Assembly (NCBI RefSeq): GCF_000758525.1
Contig: NZ_CP009241.1
Location: forward strand, 1,860,001 to 1,924,000
DNA: 64,000 nucleotides
Direction: 5' to 3'
Origin: Paenibacillus sp. FSL H7-0357
Lineage (GTDB): Bacteria > Bacillota > Bacilli > Paenibacillales > Paenibacillaceae
Shown: one piece after another, positions 26,279 to 35,048 of the stretch
Numbering within the stretch: the first letter of the stretch is position 1
Layout: every line of letters begins with the position of its first letter
The notes under the pieces: model-generated
What the model saw: only the letters and a program-made list of their open reading frames with translations
Database searches by the model: none
What the model was told of the DNA's origin: nothing
Program-made: the position numbers and the translations under genes

Positions 26279-26542
26279 ACTTCAGATCGGTAATCCATTC
26301 AAACCTATTAGTTTGAAGAAGCGAACGATGGAAGGCAGTAAGTTTCGGATCATGACCTTTAGCGGAGGACATCGATTCATCTCTCCATTACCTGGACGTA
26401 TATTTACATCACATTTTCCTGAGATGTATTTGTAGTTTACAAATGAAAGATAGAATTAAAAAAGCTTAAAAGAAGTGAAATTCACTGGAAATAATTATTG
26501 AAAGAATTATACTCCATAGGCCAAAATCGGGAGAAAATAGGG

Positions 26543-27343
26543 ATGACATGTGAGCTTGGGCATTATGAAACTTATATTTTTGACCTGGATGGATGTTTGT
26601 ACGCGGGAAATGAACCATACCCAGGGTCAATCGCACTTATCTCATACCTTGCGGACAAGAACAAAAAGATCATTTTTCTGAGCAATAATTCTACCGAGAC
26701 ATCGGAGGAGGTACTTGCCAAAATGTCGGGCATGGGATTTCCTGTTTTGGGAATGCAGGCTATGGTAGCTACCGATTTAACCGGAAAATATTTGTTAGAG
26801 AAGTACGGCAAGGTAACTGTATCTGTGTGCGGATCGGAATCCTTGGAGGCAAGCCTAAGGGGATTTGGACATCGAGTCGTCCGCCTGGACGATCACAGCA
26901 AATCCGAATTTATAGTATTAGGCCGGGATGTCCAATTTAATTATGAGAAATTGAGTAGAAGCGTCAACCAAGTGCAGAGGGGTGCAAAACTGGTTATTAC
27001 CAATTCCGATGTGTACCACCCAGGTGCATTCGGGGAACGAGTGCCAGAGACGGGGGCACTGCTGGCGTCGGTGCTTTCCATGTTGGACCGGCCAAGTGTT
27101 ATTTCCATTGGAAAACCCGAGTCATATCCGTTTCAAAAAGCGCTTGAGCTTTACGGAACGAGCCGGGACGCGTGCCTAATGGTTGGCGACAATATTTACA
27201 CCGACATTAAGGGGGGCAAGAATGCGGGAATTGACACGCTTTGGATTTCTTACCATAGAAGTCGTCCACGAGCAAGCCCAGTTCCCACTTATAAGGTTCC
27301 CACAATTGACGGTTTCTACAGAAAGTTGCGCAGTCAGATCTGA
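26543..27343 (+). CDS. HAD-IIA (NagD-like) phosphatase
   Basis: 266 residues from ATG 26543 (GGGAGAAAATAGGG upstream); the frame opens 15 codons earlier at a weak site. HAD motifs: motif I FDLDGCLYAG (nucleophile Asp), motif II LSNNST, Lys in IGKPESYPF, motif IV MVGDNIYTDI. The C2a-type cap lies between, as in NagD and p-nitrophenylphosphatases. It probably dephosphorylates a small phosphosugar or polyol phosphate in the pathway encoded by this cluster. Confidence 0.88.
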   Translation: MTCELGHYETYIFDLDGCLYAGNEPYPGSIALISYLADKNKKIIFLSNNSTETSEEVLAKMSGMGFPVLGMQAMVATDLTGKYLLEKYGKVTVSVCGSESLEASLRGFGHRVVRLDDHSKSEFIVLGRDVQFNYEKLSRSVNQVQRGAKLVITNSDVYHPGAFGERVPETGALLASVLSMLDRPSVISIGKPESYPFQKALELYGTSRDACLMVGDNIYTDIKGGKNAGIDTLWISYHRSRPRASPVPTYKVPTIDGFYRKLRSQI

Positions 27344-27489
27344 TACTACCAGAATAATTCCCCTGGGAGTAATCATGCTAAGAGGCGATAGGGTCTTAGG
27401 AACGTTTTTACGAAAAGATTGTGTGCCTGAATTCGCGGCATTTTTACCTTTAAAAATGACGATATCAAAGCCAGCACAGGGGGAAAGCC

Positions 27490-28311
27490 ATGTTGAAGAT
27501 CGTAGTGATGGGGGACCTGCATTATTCGCAATCGTTCGCTGATCCTTCGTTGAAGGAGTATCAGGAAGATTTCCTCAAACGTTATCTCGATAATGTATTT
27601 CAGGTCCCGGCCGATATGCATGTTTCAGTCGGTGACTTAACGCACTCTGGCTCTCCTGCGGAATTCGGCCGGATCTACCAAATTGCGAGTGAGAGACATA
27701 TTCACTTCTACCAAGCGATAGGAAATCATGATGCTCTGACGATCCCTAAGGAGATGATACCTTCGGTAATGCGGCGTCCCCTGTATTTTCATGTGTCGAC
27801 GGAGGATGCCATTGTGGCGTTTATCGATACAGTGCGGGAACGGTGTCCTGATGACTCTTCGGGAGCGATCTCGGACGAACAACTCGACTGGCTGCAGGAA
27901 TTGATATTGAGCAGCGAGAGCAAGCCGGTTATATTGTTTGCCCATCACCCGTTGTTTGGAACCACCACTTTTTCCGAGATGGAGCATCTGTCCATCAGGA
28001 ATGACCGGCTAACACGCATTCTCGCGAGTAAGCAGGGAATCGGGTTGTATTGCAACGGTCACAATCATATTCACTCTACACACCACAGCAGCCCATGGGT
28101 GTATATTCAGACCGCCGCTTGCCTAATAAAACCATCTTATCGGATCATTACAGTACATGACAGCGATGTCTTTATCGAAACCCGTTTCTTGAACGACGAC
28201 ATGCTTACGCAATACGGACAAATGCTGGGCGAGGAACTACTTTATATCCCTGACCAAATCCAGCCGCCGGTCCGGCCCATCGACTTGGAACTTCGTTTAT
28301 GGGGCATTTAA
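27490..28311 (+). CDS. Metallophosphoesterase (calcineurin-like, Icc/GpdQ type)
   Basis: 273 residues, cytoplasmic. All metal motifs are visible: GDLHYSQ, VGDLTH, AIGNHDAL, LFAHHPLFG and NGHNHIHS. This fits class III phosphodiesterases such as CpdA/GpdQ, which hydrolyse cyclic nucleotides or glycerophosphodiesters. GGGGGAAAG lies before the ATG. It stands between the HAD phosphatase and the PHP protein on one strand; together they could cleave a phosphodiester and then the resulting monoester. Substrate inferred only. Confidence 0.88.
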   Translation: MLKIVVMGDLHYSQSFADPSLKEYQEDFLKRYLDNVFQVPADMHVSVGDLTHSGSPAEFGRIYQIASERHIHFYQAIGNHDALTIPKEMIPSVMRRPLYFHVSTEDAIVAFIDTVRERCPDDSSGAISDEQLDWLQELILSSESKPVILFAHHPLFGTTTFSEMEHLSIRNDRLTRILASKQGIGLYCNGHNHIHSTHHSSPWVYIQTAACLIKPSYRIITVHDSDVFIETRFLNDDMLTQYGQMLGEELLYIPDQIQPPVRPIDLELRLWGI

Positions 28312-28352
28312 TTCATGGATGACCAAACTGATTGAGAGAGGAAGTGGAAATA

Positions 28353-29300
28353 TTGGAAATAAAACAACATAAATTTATATCGTCCTACTTAGGGTCAGAC
28401 ATCAGCTTCAAATGGCTTCGCGGCAATCATCATGGACACTCGACGAGGTCAGATGGCACCGATGAACCTTTAACAATTGTGCGTGCTTATGAGGAAGCTG
28501 GATACGATTACTTTGCCCTTTCCGAACATGATCTTTTACTCAGACGAGAAGAACTACAGCCCTATACTAAGATGTGTGTGATCCCGGCCGTAGAGGTCGC
28601 GGCTAAAGACTTACAAACTCTTCAATATCTTGGAGCTGACAGAGTACTCCCTGCGTATTCACTAACTCCCAGCGAAATTATGGATAGTGTGCATCAGGCC
28701 GGAGGACTTTGCATTTTCAATCATCCCAACTTCAAGCCCTTTCATGAATATGCTACAGATCAAATGCTCGATTCGATGGAAGGCATTAAAGGTATAGAAA
28801 TCTATACTGGAGTTATCGAAAGACTTTTCGGACAGGCTTTAGCGACTGATCGCTGGGACTATCTGTTGAGTAAGGGATGGAAGGTTTATGGACATGCAAC
28901 GGATGACCAGCATGAGCGGGTAGATCAATTTATAGCTTGGAACTGTGTGCAGTGGCCAGATTCGCAAGCCATTGATCCAGAAGGAATTGTCGCCGCACTT
29001 TCAGAGGGACGCTTTTATGCATCAACGGGAGTATCCATTTCAAAAATTGAATCAAAAGATAACAATCAGTGTATTTCAATAGAATCCGATGCTGATGAAG
29101 TTCATTGGATTAGTCGAAATGGGGTTGTATTGAAAAAAGTAAATGGAGGTTCTTCCACTTTGACCATGAAGGAATTGCGTGAGAATCCCAGATTACACAA
29201 TAAAGAACTGAGTGAAGCATTCTATGTACGTATCGAGTGCTTGGGGCATGGTAACAAGAGTGCGTGGTCCCAGCCATTTTGGATTGTCCCCGAAGAGTGA
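28353..29300 (+). CDS. PHP-domain metallohydrolase (CehA/McbA-like)
   Basis: 315 residues from a TTG at 28353 (GAGAGAGG about 11 bases upstream); GTG 28344 or TTG 28332 are alternatives. PHP motifs: GNHHGHSTRSDG (motif I), ALSEHDLL (motif II), IPAVEVAA, then FNHPNF and GHATDDQHER. A beta-sandwich-like C-terminal ~80 residues follow, as in CehA/McbA-type hydrolases. Acts on phosphoesters or carbamate/ester bonds in known members. It lies 41 bp after the metallophosphoesterase gene. Confidence 0.82.
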   Translation: MEIKQHKFISSYLGSDISFKWLRGNHHGHSTRSDGTDEPLTIVRAYEEAGYDYFALSEHDLLLRREELQPYTKMCVIPAVEVAAKDLQTLQYLGADRVLPAYSLTPSEIMDSVHQAGGLCIFNHPNFKPFHEYATDQMLDSMEGIKGIEIYTGVIERLFGQALATDRWDYLLSKGWKVYGHATDDQHERVDQFIAWNCVQWPDSQAIDPEGIVAALSEGRFYASTGVSISKIESKDNNQCISIESDADEVHWISRNGVVLKKVNGGSSTLTMKELRENPRLHNKELSEAFYVRIECLGHGNKSAWSQPFWIVPEE

Positions 29301-29481
29301 GGGCATTCTTTTAGAGTATGGATTCGTTAGCTTAAAAGATAATTATTGTTTAACAGACGGATACGATAGGTTGAAGGTCCTTCATCTCATCTTAGTTTCC
29401 GGAATGTGGAATTATGCATAAACGCAGCACCTTGTAATTGGAAATGGAATTATACAAAATTGCATCGAGAGGGGTATTTCG

Positions 29482-30831
29482 ATGAATAAAAGGATGATTG
29501 GTTTACTAGCTATTAGCACGGCATTACTAGTTACAACCGCTTGCAGCAGCGGCGGCAGTGGAGGTTCAGGCAAGAAGATTGAAATCAGCTTTACTGATGT
29601 TGCTCCATCGCCTGAGAGAGAGAAATTCTTTAATGAAATCATTGCTGATTTCGAAAAAGAAAATACGAATATCAAAGTGAAATTGGAAACAGTGCCTTGG
29701 GATCAAGCGTTTGCAAAGCTGACAACACAAGGTCAAAGCAAAACATTGCCCGATGTAGTCAACGTTTACCCAGCTTGGTTAACTACTTTTGTTCCAGCAG
29801 GATATCTGGAGCCGATTTCGACCCAATATGATGAATGGGATAATAAGGATAATCTTACAGCGTTCGCAAAAAACGTTACAATCGAGCAACAGCAGCGTGA
29901 ACCATTCAAAGATGTTTATCTCATTCCGGATGCTTTTATGGGCGGAGCATTGTTCATAAGAACAGACTGGATGAAAGAGGCTAATCTGGAAATGCCTAAA
30001 ACATGGGATGAATTGTTTAATGTTGCCGAGAAATTGACAGATCCAGCCAAAAATCGTTATGGTTTTTCATATCGTGGAGCTCGTGCAGGGTTTGACCAAA
30101 TCTTAGCTTACATTTTCTCTGTTACAAAAGGCGAAAGCTATGAAGCAGACGGCACATCGGTTCTTTTAAGACCCGAAGCATTGACTGCATTCAAGAGATA
30201 CACCGATATCTATAAAAAAGGCTGGGCTCCAAAGGACTCCATAAACTGGGGATACCAAGAAATGGTGCAGGGTTTCACATCTGGCGTAACCGGAATACTA
30301 GCTCAAACTACTGAAGTAGTAGCTACGGCAAAAGATTCCATGAAGGATGGTACTTGGACAGTTATTCCTAATCCTCATGCAGTAGACGGCAACACATATG
30401 CCGGAGCAGGAGCTTCATGGGGCTACAGTATTTCCAAAAACTCTAAGAATAAAGAAGCAGCTTGGAAATTTATTGAGTTCATATCCAAACCGGAAAACAA
30501 TAATAAATATAGTAAAGTAATGACCATGATCCCAATCATGCAAGATTCTCTTAAAGATCCTGAACTAGGCCAAGGTCCAATGAAAGGCTTTATCGATATG
30601 TTGAATGATCCGAAGCTGATACCTCCTGCTGATTATGGCAAATTCCCTGAGCTTGGTGAATTCAGAGAAAGCTTTATGGATGCAGAAGTACAAAAATATT
30701 TATTGGGTACACAATCAGCAGAAGATACGTTGAAGCATTTGGGAGACTTCTTAACGAAGGCACAACAGAAATTTATGAAAGACCACCCTGACATTCCAGT
30801 TCCACATGCAGCAAATTATAAAGGCGAGTAA
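29482..30831 (+). CDS. ABC transporter extracellular substrate-binding lipoprotein
   Basis: 449 residues, family 1 binding protein. The signal peptide ends in a lipobox-like TTAC with Cys21, so it is lipid-anchored outside the membrane. The mature part shows the usual pattern (DWMKEANLEMPKTWDELFNV; GAGASWGYSISKNSKNKEAA). GAGAGGGG lies before the ATG. Two MalF/MalG-type permeases follow; no ATPase gene is present, so a shared MsmX-type ATPase is expected. With phosphatases upstream, a phosphorylated solute (UgpB-like) or oligosaccharide are options. Confidence 0.9.
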   Translation: MNKRMIGLLAISTALLVTTACSSGGSGGSGKKIEISFTDVAPSPEREKFFNEIIADFEKENTNIKVKLETVPWDQAFAKLTTQGQSKTLPDVVNVYPAWLTTFVPAGYLEPISTQYDEWDNKDNLTAFAKNVTIEQQQREPFKDVYLIPDAFMGGALFIRTDWMKEANLEMPKTWDELFNVAEKLTDPAKNRYGFSYRGARAGFDQILAYIFSVTKGESYEADGTSVLLRPEALTAFKRYTDIYKKGWAPKDSINWGYQEMVQGFTSGVTGILAQTTEVVATAKDSMKDGTWTVIPNPHAVDGNTYAGAGASWGYSISKNSKNKEAAWKFIEFISKPENNNKYSKVMTMIPIMQDSLKDPELGQGPMKGFIDMLNDPKLIPPADYGKFPELGEFRESFMDAEVQKYLLGTQSAEDTLKHLGDFLTKAQQKFMKDHPDIPVPHAANYKGE

Positions 30832-30858
30832 GGATACGATGCATATGATTCCTACACT

Positions 30859-30895
30859 ATCAGGGGTTGGTTCACTGACCTCTGATATGTCTTTT
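30859..30895 (+). terminator. Intra-operon stem-loop after the binding-protein gene
   Basis: ATCAGGGGTT / GACCTCTGAT stem followed by a weak T-run; typical attenuator or mRNA-stabilising hairpin that keeps binding-protein expression above that of the permeases. Confidence 0.55.
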
Positions 30896-30927
30896 TGAAA
30901 TTCAGAAGTGACTGGGGGTTTCTTCAA

Positions 30928-31812
30928 TTGAAATTTATTCGTAAGAATGAACCGTATATACTGCTCTTTCCTAGTTTTTTTCTTTTATTTATTTTTCTGG
31001 CGTATCCCTTATTGAGTTCTATCTTGTATGCCTTCCAAAGCTATAAGCTGACCGCTCCTAATGATATTGGTTTTAACGGGCTTGCAAACTTTAAAGCTGT
31101 TCTTACGGATAATAACTTTCCGTTAATCATGAAAAACACTTTAATCTGGGTAGTTTTAACGGTAGGGGCGCAATTTGTACTCGGTTTAATTCTCGCTTTG
31201 GCATTGAGTCGCCCATTTCCTTTGCGTAATGTTTATCAGGCTGTCGTTTTCCTGCCATGGGCAGTGTCCTCCTTTGTCATCGGCTTGACATTCCGCTGGT
31301 TTTTTAATACAGAGTACGGGCCTGTTAATGATATTCTGTTGAAGCTTGGGATAATTCACGATAAAATTTATTTCCTGTCCGATCCTAAAATGGCGCTATA
31401 CTCGGTTATTATTGCCATGGCCTGGACGGGGATTCCTTTCTTTGCAATCATGCTGCTTGCAGCGATGCAATCTATTCCGCATGAGATTTACGAAGCGGCG
31501 GAAATGGATGGAGCGGGCATAATTTCTAGGTTTTGGAATGTTACCTTTAGTTATATCAAGCAAACTATTCTGATTACATTGCTGCTAAGGACCATTTGGG
31601 TGTTTTCATCTGCCGAATTGATCTATATTATGACGACTGGCGGACCTGCAAATTCATCTAACACCTTAGCTTCCTATATGTTCATGAAGGCTTTTGCATC
31701 GCTAGACTACGGCCAAGCGGCGGCTATTGGTCTATTCTTTATGGTGTTATTACTCCTATTTGCTTTTGTTTTCCTTCGTCTCACTAAATTTGAAAAGGCA
31801 GGTAACTTATAA
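30928..31812 (+). CDS. ABC sugar permease, MalF type
   Basis: 294 residues from a TTG at 30928 giving MKFIRKNEPYILLFPSFF; the frame opens 11 codons earlier, but CTGGGGG upstream favours this start. Six hydrophobic helices; EAA motif about residues 185-205 (EIYEAAEMDGAGIISRFWNV). It ends in TAATG overlapping the next permease start. Forms the membrane channel with the MalG-type partner for the preceding binding protein. Confidence 0.9.
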   Translation: MKFIRKNEPYILLFPSFFLLFIFLAYPLLSSILYAFQSYKLTAPNDIGFNGLANFKAVLTDNNFPLIMKNTLIWVVLTVGAQFVLGLILALALSRPFPLRNVYQAVVFLPWAVSSFVIGLTFRWFFNTEYGPVNDILLKLGIIHDKIYFLSDPKMALYSVIIAMAWTGIPFFAIMLLAAMQSIPHEIYEAAEMDGAGIISRFWNVTFSYIKQTILITLLLRTIWVFSSAELIYIMTTGGPANSSNTLASYMFMKAFASLDYGQAAAIGLFFMVLLLLFAFVFLRLTKFEKAGNL

Positions 31813-32648
31813 TGTACAAAAAACAACGTACGCCTATTGTTATAGTCCGTTTTGTTGTTTTGTCGGGTTATCTGCTGATGGTATTAGCGCCATTCTATTG
31901 GCTATTCATCACATCGTTAAAACCCAAATTAGATATCCTTACAACAGATATTCAGTATTGGCCTAAACACATTACATTTGACAATTACATCTATCTTTTC
32001 GAAACCTCTAATTTTGCTGTATTTTTTAAGAACAGTATTATTCTTTCATTAGCTACCGGATTCTTTGGCACCTCTCTGGCTGTACTTGGTGGTTATGCGA
32101 TGGCAAGGTTCAAATTCAGAGGGCATAATCTTGTCATTTATGGGTTGCTGTTAACACAATTGATTCCCGGAGTACTTGTTTTGGTACCGACGATTATTAT
32201 GTATTCCAAGCTTGGGTTAACAAACACAATGGGTGGACTCATCCTTTTCTACACAGTGGGAACGATTCCGTTTAGCTTGATCCTGATGCGGAGCTTCTTC
32301 GATCGAATTCCGATGGATCTTGAAGAAGCTGCATTGATTGACGGTTGCAACAAAATGCAGTCACTGTTCAAAATCATTCTGCCTCTAATGGTACCTGGTG
32401 TAATTGCAACCTTCATATTTGCCTTTATTGGAGCGTGGAACGATCTGCTTGGAGCAGTTATGCTTATTAGCAGCGACAGTTTAAAAACAATTCCAGTAGG
32501 ATTGAACATGTTTATACACAACTATGATATTGATTGGGGTGTCATGACGGCTGGAGGCATAGCAGCAACCGTTCCATCGTTGATTATGTTTGCCTTTATG
32601 CAGCGATTTGTTGTTAACGGACTGACGGATGGGGCTGTAAAAGGGTAG
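31812..32648 (+). CDS. ABC sugar permease, MalG type
   Basis: 278 residues, six helices, EAA motif MDLEEAALIDGCNKMQSLFK, and the typical MalG C-terminus QRFVVNGLTDGAVKG. Start ATG overlaps the stop of the MalF-type gene (TAATG), showing translational coupling. A second, slightly diverged copy of the C-terminal 14 codons lies 40 bp downstream. Confidence 0.92.
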   Translation: MYKKQRTPIVIVRFVVLSGYLLMVLAPFYWLFITSLKPKLDILTTDIQYWPKHITFDNYIYLFETSNFAVFFKNSIILSLATGFFGTSLAVLGGYAMARFKFRGHNLVIYGLLLTQLIPGVLVLVPTIIMYSKLGLTNTMGGLILFYTVGTIPFSLILMRSFFDRIPMDLEEAALIDGCNKMQSLFKIILPLMVPGVIATFIFAFIGAWNDLLGAVMLISSDSLKTIPVGLNMFIHNYDIDWGVMTAGGIAATVPSLIMFAFMQRFVVNGLTDGAVKG

Positions 32649-32687
32649 AAACCCTATGAAGAGATAGTCTGTCCATTAAGTAGAATA

Positions 32688-32759
32688 CAGCGTTTTGTTG
32701 TAGATGGATTGACAGATGGAGCCGTTAAAGGAGAACACTCGATAAGTTTGAATAGATAG
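32688..32759 (+). pseudogene. Orphan 3' end of a second MalG-type permease gene
   Basis: QRFVVDGLTDGAVKG followed by EHSISLNR and a stop. The nucleotide sequence is diverged from the intact copy at 32602-32648, so it is the tail of a paralogous permease gene, not a recent duplication. Homology starts abruptly at the QRF codons, as expected from a deletion or recombination joint between two related ABC operons. Confidence 0.65.
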
Positions 32760-32781
32760 AGGTAGAGGGTGGAGAGGTCAG

Positions 32782-33972
32782 ATGAGCAAGTTATTAGGGA
32801 AGGAAACCAAGGACGCAGGTATGCAGACCATTCTTGCCCATTATGGGGATGAAACGTTTCTAGGAGCGGTTGTTCCACCCGTATTTATTAATACACTATT
32901 TACATTTGATTCGTATGAGGCATTCCAAAAGTCGCAATGGCTGGAAGAGACTTATTATTATTCAAGGATTTCTAATCCTACTCAGCAGATAGCAGAGAAG
33001 AAGCTAGCGGCGTTGGAAAAGGGAGAGGCGGCCAAGCTATTCACTTCGGGAATGGCAGCGATCTCCTCTACGTTGCTTCACTGCTTGAGCCAAGGCGACC
33101 ATGTGGTCTGCAGCTATCCGATATACGGTGGCACACATCAGCTGCTTCAAAGTTACTTGCCTAAGTTTGGTATTACTGCTGATTTCGTGGATTTCAGACA
33201 ATTAGACCAGGTACAAGCAGCGATTAAGCCGAATACGAAAATACTGTATTGTGAAGGGTTTTCAACCTTTTACATGGATGTGTTCGATATTCCGGCTGTC
33301 GTACAAATCGCCAAGGAACATCAATTACTAACCGTAATGGATAACACTTGTGCAACACCAGCAACTATGCGCCCCATTGAATGGGGCATTGACATCGTGA
33401 TCCATTCCGCTTCCAAATATTTGTCAGGTCACAGTGATGTGACTGCTGGAGTAGTAATTGCATCGCAAGAGCGGATCGACGCGATAGCGAACAATGAAAT
33501 TGTATTGCTTGGGGCTACACTAGCACCGTTGGAGGCGTGGCTGGTTACTCGTGGACTGAAGACATTCGGATTACGTATGAAGCAGCATGCTGAGTCCGCG
33601 AAGCAAATTGCGCTTATGCTTAGCCAGCACCCTCAAGTCAGCAGAGTTAATCTTCCTTTGCTGGAGCAGCATGAGCAGCATGAGCTTGCGGTACGACAGT
33701 TTAGCGGGAATACAGGTTTGTTCAGCTTTGAGATGCATGGCGGTCCTTGTGCTGTAGCAAAGCTAATGAACAATCTGAGGCTATTTCAAATCGGCGTGAG
33801 CTGGGGAGGCTTTGAAAGCCTGATTTATTCCCCAGGTCTAGCCATTAATCCCGAACAGAAATCTCGCACCGAGCATGAAACACGATTAGAGCACACCGTT
33901 AGGTTATCTGTTGGGCTCGAGGATATCGATGATTTAATGGAAGACTTTAATCAGGCATTAGCTAGCCTATAA
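32782..33972 (+). CDS. Cys/Met metabolism PLP-dependent enzyme (trans-sulfuration family)
   Basis: 396 residues, PLP fold type I. The PLP-binding lysine is in IHSASKYLSGHSD (near residue 215); the substrate/cofactor loop SRISNPTQQIAEKKLAALE and the C-terminal SWGGFESLIYSP are typical of cystathionine gamma-synthase, cystathionine lyase and methionine gamma-lyase. GGTGGAGAGG precedes the ATG. Which reaction it catalyses cannot be told. It follows the ABC genes on the same strand but may have come from a neighbouring, partly deleted operon. Confidence 0.9.
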   Translation: MSKLLGKETKDAGMQTILAHYGDETFLGAVVPPVFINTLFTFDSYEAFQKSQWLEETYYYSRISNPTQQIAEKKLAALEKGEAAKLFTSGMAAISSTLLHCLSQGDHVVCSYPIYGGTHQLLQSYLPKFGITADFVDFRQLDQVQAAIKPNTKILYCEGFSTFYMDVFDIPAVVQIAKEHQLLTVMDNTCATPATMRPIEWGIDIVIHSASKYLSGHSDVTAGVVIASQERIDAIANNEIVLLGATLAPLEAWLVTRGLKTFGLRMKQHAESAKQIALMLSQHPQVSRVNLPLLEQHEQHELAVRQFSGNTGLFSFEMHGGPCAVAKLMNNLRLFQIGVSWGGFESLIYSPGLAINPEQKSRTEHETRLEHTVRLSVGLEDIDDLMEDFNQALASL

Positions 33973-34328
33973 AGCAAGTTACGTTAGGCAAGTAAACTGC
34001 TAGGAGAGTAGCTAAATGACTCAATCCTAATCCTGGCATATAAAGAAGGTATAGCATCGCTAAACCTAAGGTACCTCCTCCTCAACGCGGATGAGCAACT
34101 GCGCGTAAAAATCGCGCGGGGCGGAAAGCGGTGGTTCTTTCCGTCATTTATAGCCGCAGAAGCGCTTGTCGATTTCTGAGTTAATCCCGGTTAGACCTGC
34201 CTTCACAGAACTCAGGAGAGCGAAGTCCAGAGGGAGAAACGTATGCCCGTCCGACCAGCCCAAGGTTAGCATACGAAACCCTTTAGAGTAAGCCCCAGTT
34301 GCATGATCCTTATTATAATAAATTCAGA
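33973..34328. other. GC-rich, foldable intergenic region, candidate ncRNA
   Basis: No coding frame. Between 34080 and 34275 the GC content rises and many short complementary segments occur: GCGCG/CGCGC around 34110, CGGAAAG/CTTTCCG at 34120-34145, CTGAGTT/AACTCAG at 34176-34213, CGTATGC/GCATACG at 34240-34280. It is followed within 60 bp by a terminator hairpin. It matches no RNA family that I can recognise (not RNase P, tmRNA, SRP or 6S RNA by eye). Possibly a structured RNA or intron debris. Confidence 0.35.
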
Positions 34329-34356
34329 AGAGCTGCATTTGCGCAGCTCTTTTGTT
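34329..34356 (+). terminator. Terminator downstream of the foldable region
   Basis: AGAGCTGC / GCAGCTCT stem, ATTTGC loop, then TTTGTTGTTT. Confidence 0.7.
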
Positions 34357-34541
34357 GTTTATGAGGCATTCCAGGATTGAGTCGTGTGCTTTATAGAGGA
34401 TTTGAAGAAATACATACTTTTTTAGCACGTTCTTCGAACGATTTACGTGCTTAAAGAGTGTAGGATCATATTGTAAGAAAATTGGATAGGGAGGTAGGGC
34501 ATCATTGCATATTGTACTTTTAGGTATCAAACCTGAACTTA

Positions 34542-34862
34542 GTGATCCGCGTTGACACTGGCTTCTTATATCTTAAACCCACAGCCTCACCGCTTGTGGA
34601 GCGGGAGACGAGCTGGTATATTCCCGATTGGGTAGATGACATGATTCATAAAGTCGATGATATGATTCAATCGTTCAAAGACCTCATGTCCGGAAAGCTG
34701 ATCAAAGATGCCATTGAAGGTTTAGTTGTTCTGTTGGTGGACGAGCTCATGTCACCGCTCTATGATGCCTTTGCCAAGAGCTACTTGTTTACTCCGCAGA
34801 TTGCCGAAATCGATAAGGTTCGTTTTTTAGAAATATGGAGTGCAAAGAGTTTAGGTGGTTGA
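34542..34862 (+). pseudogene. N-terminal fragment resembling a conjugation membrane protein
   Basis: 106-residue frame: VERETSWYIPDWVDDMIHKV, an amphipathic/hydrophobic middle (GLVVLLVDELMSPLYDAF) and SYLFTPQIAEIDKVRFLEIW, which is like the first domain of TrsL/VirB6-type proteins of Gram-positive conjugative elements. These are normally several times longer with many helices; here the frame stops after SLGG. So it looks like a truncated remnant of an integrated conjugative element. The assignment rests on pattern only. Confidence 0.35.
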
Positions 34863-34981
34863 ACAAACTTTTTCGACCAAATTTTGACCCTATCTGTAAC
34901 TGAACTAATCGGAATTCATTGTTTAAGAATTTCAGAGAGCATGGGGCCTGTTGCTGCAGGAGATCTAAATTGGCTGTATTT

Positions 34982-35018
34982 AAAAAGAACCCACAGTTCA
35001 AAAACGCCTGTGAGTTCT
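34982..35018 (-). terminator. Terminator of the Gly/His-rich protein gene
   Basis: On the minus strand AGAACTCACAG pairs with CTGTGGGTTCT, followed by a T-run. Confidence 0.7.
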
Positions 35019-35048
35019 CTTTGCACACTATATAAGTTGGAGGCAAGC

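Noticed and set aside
27183..27542. 119-codon plus frame overlapping the HAD and metallophosphoesterase genes
   Set aside because: Out of frame with both well-supported genes, and no domain or ribosome binding site of its own.
34080..34275. RNase P, tmRNA, SRP or 6S RNA
   Set aside because: The conserved segments of these RNAs that I know are absent; only left as an unassigned foldable region.
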